DNA of 64,000 nt from Pseudorhodoplanes sinuspersici. GTDB taxonomy: Bacteria; Pseudomonadota; Alphaproteobacteria; Rhizobiales; Xanthobacteraceae. The notes beneath the pieces are model-generated. The model worked only from the letters and a program-made list of their open reading frames with translations, was not told the origin of the DNA and did not search any database. This document shows positions 8,912 to 17,266 of the stretch, one piece after another (positions within the stretch are counted from its first letter, which is position 1; every line of letters starts with the position of its first letter). The stretch is taken from assembly GCF_002119765.1 (NCBI RefSeq), contig NZ_CP021112.1, positions 3,528,501 to 3,592,500 on the forward strand, given 5' to 3'. The translations under genes were made by a program, and so were the position numbers.

Positions 8912-9699
8912 CGCTGACGTCCGAACGCCTCACATCGTGGCGCAGAGCGGCAACATCGATTATCGGCGTGCTCGTCCTGTACGAGATCGTGGCGCGCAGC
9001 GGCTATTTCCCGGCCGTGCTGTTGCCGCCGTTATCGAAGGTTGTCGTCACATTGTACACCTCGCTGATCGACGGCACGATGCTGCATCACGCGGCTGCGA
9101 CGCTCTATCGTGTGCTGTTCGGCATGGTGCTTGCGACCATCGTCGCCGTGCCACTCGGCGTATTGATGGCGCGCTTCAAGCCGGTCGAGAATTTCTGCCT
9201 GCCGCTTGCCAGCGCATTGATGCCGATCCCTTCGCTCGCCTGGGTCCCGGTTTTCATTCTTTGGTTCGGCCTTGGCAACACGGTCGCGATCCTGATCGTC
9301 TTCTATGCCTCGACATTCCCGATCCTGCTCAACACCTGGTCCGGCGTGCGCTCGGTCAATCCTTTGTGGCTGCGAGCAGCGGGCGCGATGGGGGCGGGCG
9401 GGCAATCGCTGTTCTGGAAGGTGATGATCCCGGCGGCGTCGCCTTTCATCATCACCGGCATCCGTCAGGCGTTCCTGCGTGCCTGGATCGCCGTTATCGG
9501 CGCGGAGTTTCTCGCGGCGTCCGACTTCGGTCTTGGCTGGGTGATCTTCGACGCCAAGGAATTCCTCAATGCCGATCTGATGCTCGCCTCGCTCGCAGTC
9601 ATCGGTTTCATCGGTTTTGTGTTCGAACGCATCGTCTTCGGATCGGTCGAGAAAGCCACTGTCATGCGATGGGGCATGGTGCGCGCCGCCAAAACTTAG
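8908..9699 (+). CDS. Second ABC transporter permease, NitT/TauT type
   Basis: The 263-residue product is a paralogue of the preceding permease, with the same WFGLGN motif and an EAA loop around LWLRAAGAMGAGG. The start at 8908 overlaps the previous stop by ATGA; a longer in-frame extension would run back into that gene. Two different permeases in one NitT/TauT-type operon suggest a heterodimer rather than the usual homodimer. Confidence 0.92.
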   Translation: MTLTSERLTSWRRAATSIIGVLVLYEIVARSGYFPAVLLPPLSKVVVTLYTSLIDGTMLHHAAATLYRVLFGMVLATIVAVPLGVLMARFKPVENFCLPLASALMPIPSLAWVPVFILWFGLGNTVAILIVFYASTFPILLNTWSGVRSVNPLWLRAAGAMGAGGQSLFWKVMIPAASPFIITGIRQAFLRAWIAVIGAEFLAASDFGLGWVIFDAKEFLNADLMLASLAVIGFIGFVFERIVFGSVEKATVMRWGMVRAAKT

Positions 9700-9733
9700 C
9701 TTCCGATACTGAGCGACTTTATTGGGAGAAGAC

Positions 9734-10495
9734 ATGTCCGAGATTGAAATCCGCGAGGTCTCCCTGAGTTACGACACGCCGGCCGGCCGCGTGCAGGGCG
9801 TGCAGGAAGTCTCGCTCGATATCGAGCGGTCGGAATTCCTGTGCCTCGTCGGTCCCAGCGGCTGCGGCAAGTCCACATTGCTGAATATCATTGCCGGTTT
9901 CATCCCGCCGAGCGGCGGCGAAATCCGCATCGGCGGCAAGGCGGTGAACGGCCACGGCATGGATCGCGGCGTCGTGTTCCAGGATTTTGCGCAACTCTTC
10001 CCGTGGCGCACGGCGCTCGGCAATGTCGCCTTCGGTCTTGAGATGAAGGGCGTTGCCAAGGACGAGCGCGAGAAGATCGCGCGTGAGCAATTGCGTCTCG
10101 TGAAACTGGAGAAGTTTGTCGCGTCCTATCCGCATCATCTCTCTGGCGGCATGCAGCAGCGTGTCGCGATTGCGCGGGCGCTCGCTTACAATCCGGCCGT
10201 TCTTCTGATGGACGAGCCGTTTGCGGCACTCGATGCCCTGACGCGAGATGACATGCAGCGCCTTCTGGCTGATGTCTGGCATGAGACGAAAAAGACGGTG
10301 ATCTATGTCACCCACAATGTCGCCGAAGCCGTCTATCTCGCCGATCGCGTGATCATCATGACGCCGCATCCCGGCACGGTGAAATCGGAAATCAGGATCG
10401 ATTTGCCGCGTCCGCGGGATCCGCTGAGCGTCGAATTCCTCGATTACCAGAAGCGTCTTTTGCGTGAACTAGGACAGGACAAGGCCAACAACTGA
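9734..10495 (+). CDS. ABC transporter ATP-binding protein, NitT/TauT (SsuB/TauB) type
   Basis: This 253-residue ATPase has every nucleotide-binding motif: Walker A GPSGCGKST (residues 40-48), Q-loop FQDFAQLFPW, signature LSGGMQQR, Walker B VLLMDEPF and the switch histidine in YVTHN. The ATG at 9734 follows GGGAGAAG at the right distance; a TTG four codons upstream is less likely. It powers import through the two preceding permeases. The FPWRTALGNVAFGLEMKG segment is typical of the SsuB/TauB subfamily. Confidence 0.94.
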   Translation: MSEIEIREVSLSYDTPAGRVQGVQEVSLDIERSEFLCLVGPSGCGKSTLLNIIAGFIPPSGGEIRIGGKAVNGHGMDRGVVFQDFAQLFPWRTALGNVAFGLEMKGVAKDEREKIAREQLRLVKLEKFVASYPHHLSGGMQQRVAIARALAYNPAVLLMDEPFAALDALTRDDMQRLLADVWHETKKTVIYVTHNVAEAVYLADRVIIMTPHPGTVKSEIRIDLPRPRDPLSVEFLDYQKRLLRELGQDKANN

Positions 10496-10532
10496 CACGA
10501 TAAAGGCGAAAACGCCAAAGGGAGGATAACGC

Positions 10533-11531
10533 ATGACGACCGACAAGAACGGGATCACCCGCCGTCACTATCTCGCCGGCACGGGCGCCGGGCTCGTTGC
10601 TGCGGGCCTCGGCATCACGCCCTCCGCTGCGGAGGACATGATGGTGCGGCAAGGTTACCAGACCAACATCTGGGGCATGCCGACCTATTATCTCATGCGG
10701 TCCGGCCTCCTTGAAAAACGTGGCGTGAAATTCCAGGAATTCGCGGTGCCGTCCGGCAACCTGACGATGCAGCAGATGGTGGCGCGTCAGGTCGACCTTG
10801 GCACCTATGCCGCGCAATCGCTGATCCTTGGTCACGACAAGGGCGGCATGATCGGCATCGCCCAGATCGAATATGTCGGCAAGACCGCCGCCGTGCTGGC
10901 GCGCAAGGATCTCAACATCACCAAACTCGAGGAATTGCGCGGCAAGAAGATCGGCAATCAGGTCGGATCATCCGTCGGCAATGTCTTCACCGATACCATC
11001 GGCCCGTCGGCCGGCCTGAAAAAAGGCGACTGGCAGGAAGTGCGCATGAACGTCAATGACATGGTCGCGGCGCTGGCTGCCAAGACCATCGATGCCGCGG
11101 TGCCCGTCGAGCCCTACAACTCCATCGCCGAGGCGGACGGCATCGCCAATATCGTCACCGACTTCTCGCCCTATGACAGAATGCCGGTCTTCATGGCGGC
11201 GACGCCGGATTTCGTCGAGAAGAACCCGAAGGCCATGATCGCTTACCTGCAGGCTTGGCTCGACGTGGCGAAGGATTTCAAGGAACAGCCGAAAAAGGTC
11301 GCTGAGGTGATCTACAGCTTCTACACCGAGAAGGGCTACAAGATGTCGCCGGAGACCTTTCAGAAGGCCTTGGCGCGGGTGGAGGTCAATCCCGGTTTTC
11401 CAAGCGATCTTGCGCCCTACATGCAGCAGCAGGCGGAAGTCCTCCTGCGCGAGAAAAAAATCTCCGCAATTCCCGATTGGAAGAAGGTGCTGCGGCCGGA
11501 TTTGATGGAAAAGGCAAGGGCGGCATCGTAA
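10533..11531 (+). CDS. ABC transporter substrate-binding protein, NitT/TauT family, Tat-exported
   Basis: The 332-residue protein is the periplasmic binding component of the operon. Its N-terminus carries a twin-arginine signal (TRRHYLAG, residues 9-16) followed by a hydrophobic segment and an AEDM cleavage region, so export is probably through Tat. The rest has the SBP type 2 fold (NMT1/SsuA-like), for example GKKIGNQVGSSVG. GGGAGG lies nine bases before the ATG. Tat export would imply folding, or cofactor loading, before export, which is unusual but known for some SBPs. The ligand is unknown. Confidence 0.9.
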   Translation: MTTDKNGITRRHYLAGTGAGLVAAGLGITPSAAEDMMVRQGYQTNIWGMPTYYLMRSGLLEKRGVKFQEFAVPSGNLTMQQMVARQVDLGTYAAQSLILGHDKGGMIGIAQIEYVGKTAAVLARKDLNITKLEELRGKKIGNQVGSSVGNVFTDTIGPSAGLKKGDWQEVRMNVNDMVAALAAKTIDAAVPVEPYNSIAEADGIANIVTDFSPYDRMPVFMAATPDFVEKNPKAMIAYLQAWLDVAKDFKEQPKKVAEVIYSFYTEKGYKMSPETFQKALARVEVNPGFPSDLAPYMQQQAEVLLREKKISAIPDWKKVLRPDLMEKARAAS

Positions 11532-11556
11532 TAGTCCTGCCATCTAACAAATCCGC

Positions 11557-11636
11557 TCGTCCCCGTGCAGGCGGGGACCCAGGCCTCCATGCGACACAGG
11601 TCGTGTCATGCTGGGTCCCCGCTTTCGCGGGGACGA
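11557..11636. repeat. Intergenic palindromic repeat, family A (complete copy)
   Basis: Inverted units CCCCGTGCAGGCGGGGACCC and GGGTCCCCGCTTTCGCGGGG form two hairpins around a spacer of about 30 bp. It lies between the SBP gene and the LVIVD-repeat gene and could form a strong RNA hairpin separating the two transcripts. Confidence 0.85.
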
Positions 11637-11669
11637 ACGGACCAATGATGCTTGTGTCTGGAGAATGCC

Positions 11670-12908
11670 ATGTCCGAATCCCCCCTGAAGTCCCGCGCCT
11701 CCGATTCCATCCTTTGGAATTTCAAGCTGCTGGCTCACCATGAACTGGCCGGCTTCGGCGGCATGGGCGAGGGCATGTCGATCCAGATGACCAAGGATGG
11801 CCGGCGCATCATCTATCTCGCGCATGAAAGCGCGCCGAAGAATTTCACCGGCGTTGATGTCACCGATCCGCGCAATCCGAAGATCGTGGTGCAGACCGAA
11901 TTGCCCGAGGCCTTCATGCGCTCCAATTCGCTCGAGGTCGTCGGCGACATCATGGCGGTCGCTTACCAGACCCAGAAGGTCGGCCAGAAGCCGGCGGGGT
12001 TCGAACTGTTCGACATTTCGGTTCCGGAGAATCCGAAGTCCATCGCGCGTGTCGATCGCTCCGGCCCGCATTCGCGCGGCGCGCACCAGTTGTGGTTCGC
12101 CGATGGGGAGTATGTGCACATCGCTTCGGGCGCGCCGGACTTCGAGCCGACCCATCCGCTCGACGACCAGTGCTACCAGATTTTCGATGTGCGCAATCCG
12201 TCCAAGCCGGTCGAGGCCGGGCGGTGGTGGATGCCCGGCACGCGCAAGGGCGACGATGTGCCGCCGCCGGTCCGCCACAAGGTGTTCGACATGGGCTTTC
12301 GCGCCCACAACACCAATGTCTATCCGCAGCGGCCGGACCGTTGCTATCTCGGCTATATCGATGGCGGCATGTACATCATGGACATTTCCGACATGTCGCG
12401 GCCGAAGCCGATCGCCCATTGGGACAACTCGCCGCCCTATCACGGCTTCACGCACACGATCCTGCCGCTGTTCGATCGCGGATTGCTCGTCGTCACCGAT
12501 GAATCGGTGGTGGACGATGCCGCCGACTGGCCGAAGCTGATCTGGATTCTCGACGGCCGCGACGAAACCAATCCGGTGCCGATTGCGACCTGTCCGCTGC
12601 CCTACGACGCCTTCAAGAGCCGTGGCGGGCGTTTCGGCGCGCACAACATCCACGAGAACAAGCCGACGCCGTATACTTGGATGTCCGATCAGGTGGTGAT
12701 CGGCACGTTCTTCAACGGCGGCATCCGCGCCTACGACATCTCCAATCCCTACCAGCCGAAGGAAATCGCCACCTTCGTGCCGGAAGCCCCCGCGCTGGCG
12801 CCGCAGGGCACGATCCAGCTCAACGACGTGTTCGTCGACGAACGCGGCATCGTCTACACCGTCGATCGCCATGTTGGCGGGTTGTATATTCTGGAGATGG
12901 GGTTCTAG
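11670..12908 (+). CDS. LVIVD-repeat beta-propeller protein
   Basis: The 412-residue protein is made of repeats of about 45 residues of the form ...GYVxVxDVSDPxxPxxxx (for example FTGVDVTDPRNPKIV, FELFDISVPENPKSI, YQIFDVRNPSKPVEA, MYIMDISDMSRPKPI, IRAYDISNPYQPKEI), as in LVIVD-repeat proteins (COG5276). These fold as seven-bladed propellers related to the selenium-binding protein/methanethiol oxidase group. Conserved-looking histidines sit in GAHQLW, RAHNTNVY, HGFTHT and GAHNIHENK, and could bind a metal. No signal peptide is seen. The ATG at 11670 follows GGAGAATGCC; a start six codons earlier is weaker. The next gene is a COG0523 metallochaperone. Confidence 0.85.
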   Translation: MSESPLKSRASDSILWNFKLLAHHELAGFGGMGEGMSIQMTKDGRRIIYLAHESAPKNFTGVDVTDPRNPKIVVQTELPEAFMRSNSLEVVGDIMAVAYQTQKVGQKPAGFELFDISVPENPKSIARVDRSGPHSRGAHQLWFADGEYVHIASGAPDFEPTHPLDDQCYQIFDVRNPSKPVEAGRWWMPGTRKGDDVPPPVRHKVFDMGFRAHNTNVYPQRPDRCYLGYIDGGMYIMDISDMSRPKPIAHWDNSPPYHGFTHTILPLFDRGLLVVTDESVVDDAADWPKLIWILDGRDETNPVPIATCPLPYDAFKSRGGRFGAHNIHENKPTPYTWMSDQVVIGTFFNGGIRAYDISNPYQPKEIATFVPEAPALAPQGTIQLNDVFVDERGIVYTVDRHVGGLYILEMGF

Positions 12909-12937
12909 TTTGGCCCGCAACGGGCAAACACTTTCCG

Positions 12938-12995
12938 TTCGTCCCCGCGAAAGCGGGGACCCAGAATCTGGATTCCCGCTTGCGCGGGAATGAAC
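12938..12995. repeat. Intergenic palindromic repeat, family A
   Basis: CCCCGCGAAAGCGGGGACCC pairs internally, followed by ATTCCCGCTTGCGCGGGAAT as a second hairpin. It lies only about 10 bp before the Shine-Dalgarno of the COG0523 gene, so its RNA hairpin could affect translation or 5' stability of that message. Confidence 0.85.
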
Positions 12996-13006
12996 GGAGG
13001 ATGGAA

Positions 13007-14038
13007 ATGAACGATCTCTTCCGCTCAACTGACGCCGGATTGTTCGGGCGCAGGTTGCGCCATGAACGCGGCGCGCGAATTCCTGTGATCGTGGTCACGG
13101 GCTTTCTCGGCGCCGGCAAGACAACGCTGGTGAAGAACTTCATCGAGAGCGAGGCGGGCCACGGCACCGCCATCGTCGTCAATGAATTCGGCGCGGCTGG
13201 GATCGACGATGCCCTGCTGCGGTCGAGTGCCGACGAGACCGTGCTGCTCGGCAACGGCTGTCTGTGCTGCAACGTGCGCTCCGATCTTCAGGTGGCGTTA
13301 CGGAAACTGGTGACGGATCGTGAGCGCGGGCTCATCCCGCATTTCCAGCGCGTTGTCATCGAAACATCGGGGCTTGCCGATCCCGGTCCGATCCTGCGCA
13401 CGTTCGCGACCGACCGCGCGCTTGGCGGTGAATATTATGTCGAGGCTGTCGTCACCGCGGCCGATGCCGTCAACGGCGCAGCGACACTCGATGCATTTCC
13501 CGAGGCGCGGCGGCAGGCGATCATGGCCGACACGATTGTCGTGACCAAGACGGACATTGCGTCGTCAGGCCAGGATGCGGCGCTTGTCGCGCAATTGCGG
13601 TCGCTCAATCCACGCGCGCGGGTCGTGACGTCGGATCATGGCGATGTCGATGACAGCGTCTTCGCGAGCGATGGTGCTTCATCCTTGCATGACGGTGAGA
13701 TTTTTATCGCCGAGGCCATGCATGCAGACAGGATCGTCAGCTTCACGCTGACATGGGACCGGCCGCTGGCATGGCCTGTGGTGGCACGGACGATGGAAAC
13801 GCTGATGGCCCTGCGCGGCAGCGACATTCTGCGCGCCAAGGGCATCCTGAATGTGGAAGGCTGCGCCGGGCCTGTGATCGTGCAATTCGTGCAGCATCTG
13901 GCGCATCCGCCCGCTGAACTTCAGACCTGGCCGGATGGCGATCGCATCAGCCGGCTTGTCTTCATCACCCGCAATATCGGCGAACAGGATGTCAAATCGC
14001 TGTTTGAGGCGGTCGCCCGGTTGAATCCGTCACCTTGA
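13007..14038 (+). CDS. CobW/COG0523 family GTP-binding metallochaperone
   Basis: The 343-residue protein has an N-terminal G3E GTPase domain: P-loop GFLGAGKTT (residues 32-40), the metal-binding CLCC motif (Cys85, Cys87, Cys88), ETSGLADP as the Walker B-type motif, and TKTD for guanine recognition. A C-terminal CobW_C domain follows (about 240-335). Relatives deliver zinc, cobalt or iron to specific enzymes. The ATG at 13007 was chosen because GGAGG lies exactly six bases before it; the ATG at 13001 touches the Shine-Dalgarno. Its position after an LVIVD propeller and an ABC importer suggests metal supply to a local enzyme, which is an inference. Confidence 0.9.
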   Translation: MNDLFRSTDAGLFGRRLRHERGARIPVIVVTGFLGAGKTTLVKNFIESEAGHGTAIVVNEFGAAGIDDALLRSSADETVLLGNGCLCCNVRSDLQVALRKLVTDRERGLIPHFQRVVIETSGLADPGPILRTFATDRALGGEYYVEAVVTAADAVNGAATLDAFPEARRQAIMADTIVVTKTDIASSGQDAALVAQLRSLNPRARVVTSDHGDVDDSVFASDGASSLHDGEIFIAEAMHADRIVSFTLTWDRPLAWPVVARTMETLMALRGSDILRAKGILNVEGCAGPVIVQFVQHLAHPPAELQTWPDGDRISRLVFITRNIGEQDVKSLFEAVARLNPSP

Positions 14039-14266
14039 AGGTGGGGGGTGGCGAGCATGAGCGAGAGGGTGGGGGTACATCGGCGTGACGTTGCACGACG
14101 AATGCCGCTGTCCGTCAGAGGATGCGCACGTCTACGAGCATGACAAGGCCGGCCAATGCCACGTAAATAGGAATATTTTCACGTGAAACGCGACTGCAAA
14201 GGACTGCATTTTCAAGCGTTTTGCGCCTTTCGTCCTGTCCACATCGGTCCGGCGACAACCAAAACA

Positions 14267-14300
14267 AAAGGGCCCGGCTGATCGCGCCGGGCCCTTTTTT
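14267..14300. terminator. Strong bidirectional rho-independent terminator
   Basis: GGGCCCGGC and GCCGGGCCC form a 9-bp GC stem with a 7-nt loop, followed by T6 on the plus strand and by TTTTGTTTT on the minus strand. It lies between the convergent COG0523 gene and the TIM-barrel gene and can end both transcripts. The preceding 14039-14266 stretch holds no gene that I can support. Confidence 0.9.
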
Positions 14301-14325
14301 CAATCCTTCAGAACTTATCCCCGCG

Positions 14326-15156
14326 TCAGAGCGTTTTTGCCTCCAGAACCCCGCGCATATAGCCGATCGCTCGCGCTGCGCAGGTTGCGCCATCCGGGAT
14401 ATAGATAAACGGCTCGATCGAGGCATCGCCGCGATAGCCGCTCTCATGCAATGCCCGCGCGATGGGTGCGAAGGCGAGTTCGCCTTCGCCGGGTCCGCGG
14501 CGGTTCGGATCGTTAAAGTGAATATGGGCGATCAGCCCCGTCGGCACCCATTGCCGGATCAGGTCGGGCACCGATTGCTTTTCCGTCAGCGCCGCGGCCG
14601 AGCAATCGATCATCGTGCGGACCGCCGGACTGCCGATCTGGTTCACGATAGCGGCGGCCTCCTCGACGGTGTTGACGAAATTGGCTTCCGGCTGATGCAG
14701 CGCCTCGATGCAATAGGTCACGCCGGCCTGTTCGGCGTCTTTCGCGATCGCCTGCCAGCAGGCGACACCATGTTTGCGGCCTTCGTCTTCGTGTCCGGTT
14801 TCGAGTCGCCGCTGCGCCGGCGAGCCGTGCACGATGATGCCGGTGCCGAGGTCATGGGCGAGTTCGATCAGCCGCCGGATGACATCGACGCTGCGAGCGC
14901 GCTGCGCGTCATCTGACGATGTGATCGATAATCCCTCCGGCGCGCGCAGGAGATAATGCAGGCCGGTGATGGCGATCCCCTGATCCGCGGCAATCTTGCG
15001 GATTTCGCTCCGTCGCGCCGCCGGCAGAAGATGCGGTTCCGGCGAAAGCGTGAAGGGCGCAATCTCCAGCCCGTCATAGCCAAGATGCCTGGCGAGATCG
15101 CATTGCCGCGCGAAATCGAATTCGGCCAGCACTTCGTTGCACAGGGAAATTCTCAT
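14326..15156 (-). CDS. Sugar phosphate isomerase/epimerase family TIM-barrel protein
   Basis: The 276-residue product belongs to the xylose-isomerase-like TIM barrel (AP endonuclease 2) superfamily. Visible metal and catalytic positions include the Glu in YCIEALHQ, the Asp in MIDCSAAA, the His in IAHIHFNDPNR and a C-terminal Glu in SIEPFIY. Members include ketose 3-epimerases and inosose or hydroxypyruvate isomerases; the exact reaction cannot be read. It lies nine bases downstream of tctA on the same strand, so it is probably the last gene of the Tct operon and may act on the transported compound. Confidence 0.85.
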   Translation of the reverse strand: MRISLCNEVLAEFDFARQCDLARHLGYDGLEIAPFTLSPEPHLLPAARRSEIRKIAADQGIAITGLHYLLRAPEGLSITSSDDAQRARSVDVIRRLIELAHDLGTGIIVHGSPAQRRLETGHEDEGRKHGVACWQAIAKDAEQAGVTYCIEALHQPEANFVNTVEEAAAIVNQIGSPAVRTMIDCSAAALTEKQSVPDLIRQWVPTGLIAHIHFNDPNRRGPGEGELAFAPIARALHESGYRGDASIEPFIYIPDGATCAARAIGYMRGVLEAKTL

Positions 15157-15164
15157 ATCGGTTC

Positions 15165-16700
15165 TTATGCGCCGCCGCTGGATTTGCCGCGCAAGCTTCC
15201 GGTTGCGCTGGTCCAGATGCGGCTGACGGCGTTTGTCACGGCGGGGACATTCATCAGGATCGTGCCGGCGACAAGGCAGAACAACGCGAGACTGATCGGC
15301 CGGGTGAAGAAGGGCGAGAGGTCGCCGTCCGACAATGTCAGCCCGCGCCGCAGATTCTTGTCCAGCAGGTCACCCAGCACAATGCCAAGGACCAGCGGTG
15401 CCATCGGGTAATTAAGCTGGCGCAGGAAGAAGCCGATGATGCCGAAAGCCAGCATCACATAGATATCGAAGAAGCGCGATGCGATGGCGAATGAGCCGAC
15501 GGCACACAGGACGAAGATCACCGGCATGACCAGCGTCTGCGGCACCTGCAGGATCTTCACCATCAGCTTGGTCAGCGTGAGGCCATAGATGAGGATGCAG
15601 ATGCTGGCGAACAGCATCATCGCCACGACGTCGTAAACAAATTGCGGGTTCTGCACCATGATCAGCGGACCAGGCTGAACGCCGTGGATCAGCATCGCTG
15701 CCAGCAACACAGCGGCCGGCGCCGAGCCGGGGACGGCCAGTGTGAGCACCGGGATCACCGCGCCGGGAATGCAGGCATTGTCGCCGGTTTCCGCCGCCAT
15801 CAGTCCTTCGACCGAGCCCTTGCCGAATTTCTCCTTTTCCTTGCTGGCGCGCCGCGCGGCGGCATAGGAACTCCATGCTGCGACATCTTCGCCGACACCG
15901 GGGACGATACCGATGCCGGTGCCGATCAGACCGGAGCGGATGATGGTGCGCCAGTATTTCAGCACGTCCTGGAGGCGCGGGATCACCGTGTCGAAGGTGT
16001 TGATGACGAATTTCGGTGGCCGATCCTTGATCACCGTCAGCACCTCGGCGAAACCGAAGGCGCCGACCAGCGCCGGGATCAGCGAAATGCCGCCGGACAG
16101 GTCGTGAATTCCAAAGGTGAAGCGGTCATAGGCATACATGCCTTCCTGGCCGATCGCGGCGACAAACAGGCCGAAGAAGCCGGCGATCCATCCCTTCAGC
16201 GGATCGTTGCCGGTGAGGTTGCCGGAAATGACAACACCGAACACCGCCAGCCAGAAAAATTCATAGGCGCCGAATTTCAGCGCCATTTCCCCCAACACGG
16301 GCGTGAACAGCGCCAGCGCGATCATGCCGATCCATGTGCCGAGGATCGAACCCGAGGTCGCGATACCCATCGCCCGGCCGGCAAGTCCCTGACGGGCCAG
16401 CGCGTACCCGTCGAGACAGGATGCGGCGGAGGCGGGGGTGCCGGGAATGTTGAGCAGGATCGCACTGCGGCTGCCGCCATAGATCGCGCCGACATAGGTA
16501 CAGATCAGGATCAGCAGCGCTGTGGCGGGTGGCAAAGCGATCGTCAGTGTCGTCATCAGCGCGACGCCCATCGTGGCGGTCAGGCCGGGCAGGCCGCCAA
16601 TGATCAGCCCGACGAGCGAGGCGCCGAGTGCATAGAGAATGGTCGTCGGTGTCGCGAAATTCGCGATTGAATGGCCGAAAAGAAAGAGACCGTCGAGCAT
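15165..16700 (-). CDS. tctA: Tripartite tricarboxylate transporter, large permease TctA
   Basis: The 511-residue protein is the large membrane subunit (about 12 transmembrane segments) of a TctABC secondary importer. Family signatures are visible: GGLPGLTATMGVALM near residue 40, the GGSRSAILLNIPGTP segment near 90, and IVPGVGEDVAAWSSYA near 265. The ATG at 16700, four bases after the TctB stop, was chosen over an extension that would overlap tctB. Substrates of this family are citrate-like or aromatic carboxylates; the choice is made by the TctC protein. Confidence 0.94.
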   Translation of the reverse strand: MLDGLFLFGHSIANFATPTTILYALGASLVGLIIGGLPGLTATMGVALMTTLTIALPPATALLILICTYVGAIYGGSRSAILLNIPGTPASAASCLDGYALARQGLAGRAMGIATSGSILGTWIGMIALALFTPVLGEMALKFGAYEFFWLAVFGVVISGNLTGNDPLKGWIAGFFGLFVAAIGQEGMYAYDRFTFGIHDLSGGISLIPALVGAFGFAEVLTVIKDRPPKFVINTFDTVIPRLQDVLKYWRTIIRSGLIGTGIGIVPGVGEDVAAWSSYAAARRASKEKEKFGKGSVEGLMAAETGDNACIPGAVIPVLTLAVPGSAPAAVLLAAMLIHGVQPGPLIMVQNPQFVYDVVAMMLFASICILIYGLTLTKLMVKILQVPQTLVMPVIFVLCAVGSFAIASRFFDIYVMLAFGIIGFFLRQLNYPMAPLVLGIVLGDLLDKNLRRGLTLSDGDLSPFFTRPISLALFCLVAGTILMNVPAVTNAVSRIWTSATGSLRGKSSGGA

Positions 16701-16704
16701 CGGA

Positions 16705-17211
16705 TTACGGGAGCCGGACCAGGAATAATTCCTGGAAAATGTAGTGGATGGTGCCACCGCAGATCAGCGCGAATACAATGGCGACCGCCGCGCCGCGCAG
16801 GATCGTTCCGGCACGCTTGCGATCTTCGAATTGGAATATGAACACAAAAACGGCGATGAAAATCGCCGCAGCCAGCCAGAATGGCAGGCCGCTGCCGAGC
16901 AGGCCGAGCGAAAAGGCAAGGCATAAGGCCAGTGCGGTCAGCAATCTCCAGTGTTCAAGCGGGTTCAAGGCCGGAATTTGCATTTGAGCCAACGCGCCGG
17001 CCCGCAGCGAACGCACGATCAGGAGAATGCCCATGATGGCGATCGCAATCCCGAGCAGGCCAGGAACGACACCGGGGGCGGTATAGGTGCTGACTTTCAG
17101 GTGCTCGAGCCGGTCCATCGTCCAGCTTCCGATCACGATGCTGATGGCGAGTGCAAGCCAAAGGCACCCTGAAAGCAAATCGGCAAATGGCGTTGGTTTT
17201 TGGTCTTCCAT
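16705..17211 (-). CDS. tctB: Tripartite tricarboxylate transporter, small permease TctB
   Basis: This 168-residue protein has four predicted membrane segments, as expected for the small TctB subunit, which is poorly conserved and recognised mainly by size, topology and its place before tctA. The DxxxG and APGVVPGLLGIAIAIMGI segment around residue 45 fits the family. It associates with TctA in the inner membrane. Confidence 0.85.
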   Translation of the reverse strand: MEDQKPTPFADLLSGCLWLALAISIVIGSWTMDRLEHLKVSTYTAPGVVPGLLGIAIAIMGILLIVRSLRAGALAQMQIPALNPLEHWRLLTALALCLAFSLGLLGSGLPFWLAAAIFIAVFVFIFQFEDRKRAGTILRGAAVAIVFALICGGTIHYIFQELFLVRLP

Positions 17212-17225
17212 GCTGTCCCGTCAGG

Positions 17226-17252
17226 AAAAAGGCCGCGCTGCGACGCGCGGCC
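17226..17252 (-). terminator. Hairpin with U-tract between tctC and tctB (attenuator)
   Basis: On the minus strand, GGCCGCGC and GCGCGGCC form an 8-bp stem with a 6-nt loop followed by five T residues. It lies right after the tctC stop and before tctB. Partial termination here would give more binding protein than permease, a common arrangement for transporter operons. Confidence 0.75.
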
Positions 17253-17266
17253 TGTAACGTCTGTCG

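Noticed and set aside
11544-13028. Long open frame of 494 codons on the minus strand opposite the LVIVD-repeat gene
   Set aside because: It is antisense to a clear protein family, begins and ends in repeats, is Arg/His/Asp-rich without any domain, and reflects GC-rich third-position bias.
15642-16670. Open frame of 342 codons on the plus strand opposite tctA
   Set aside because: Low-complexity Asp/Arg/His composition typical of reverse-strand reading of GC-rich membrane proteins.
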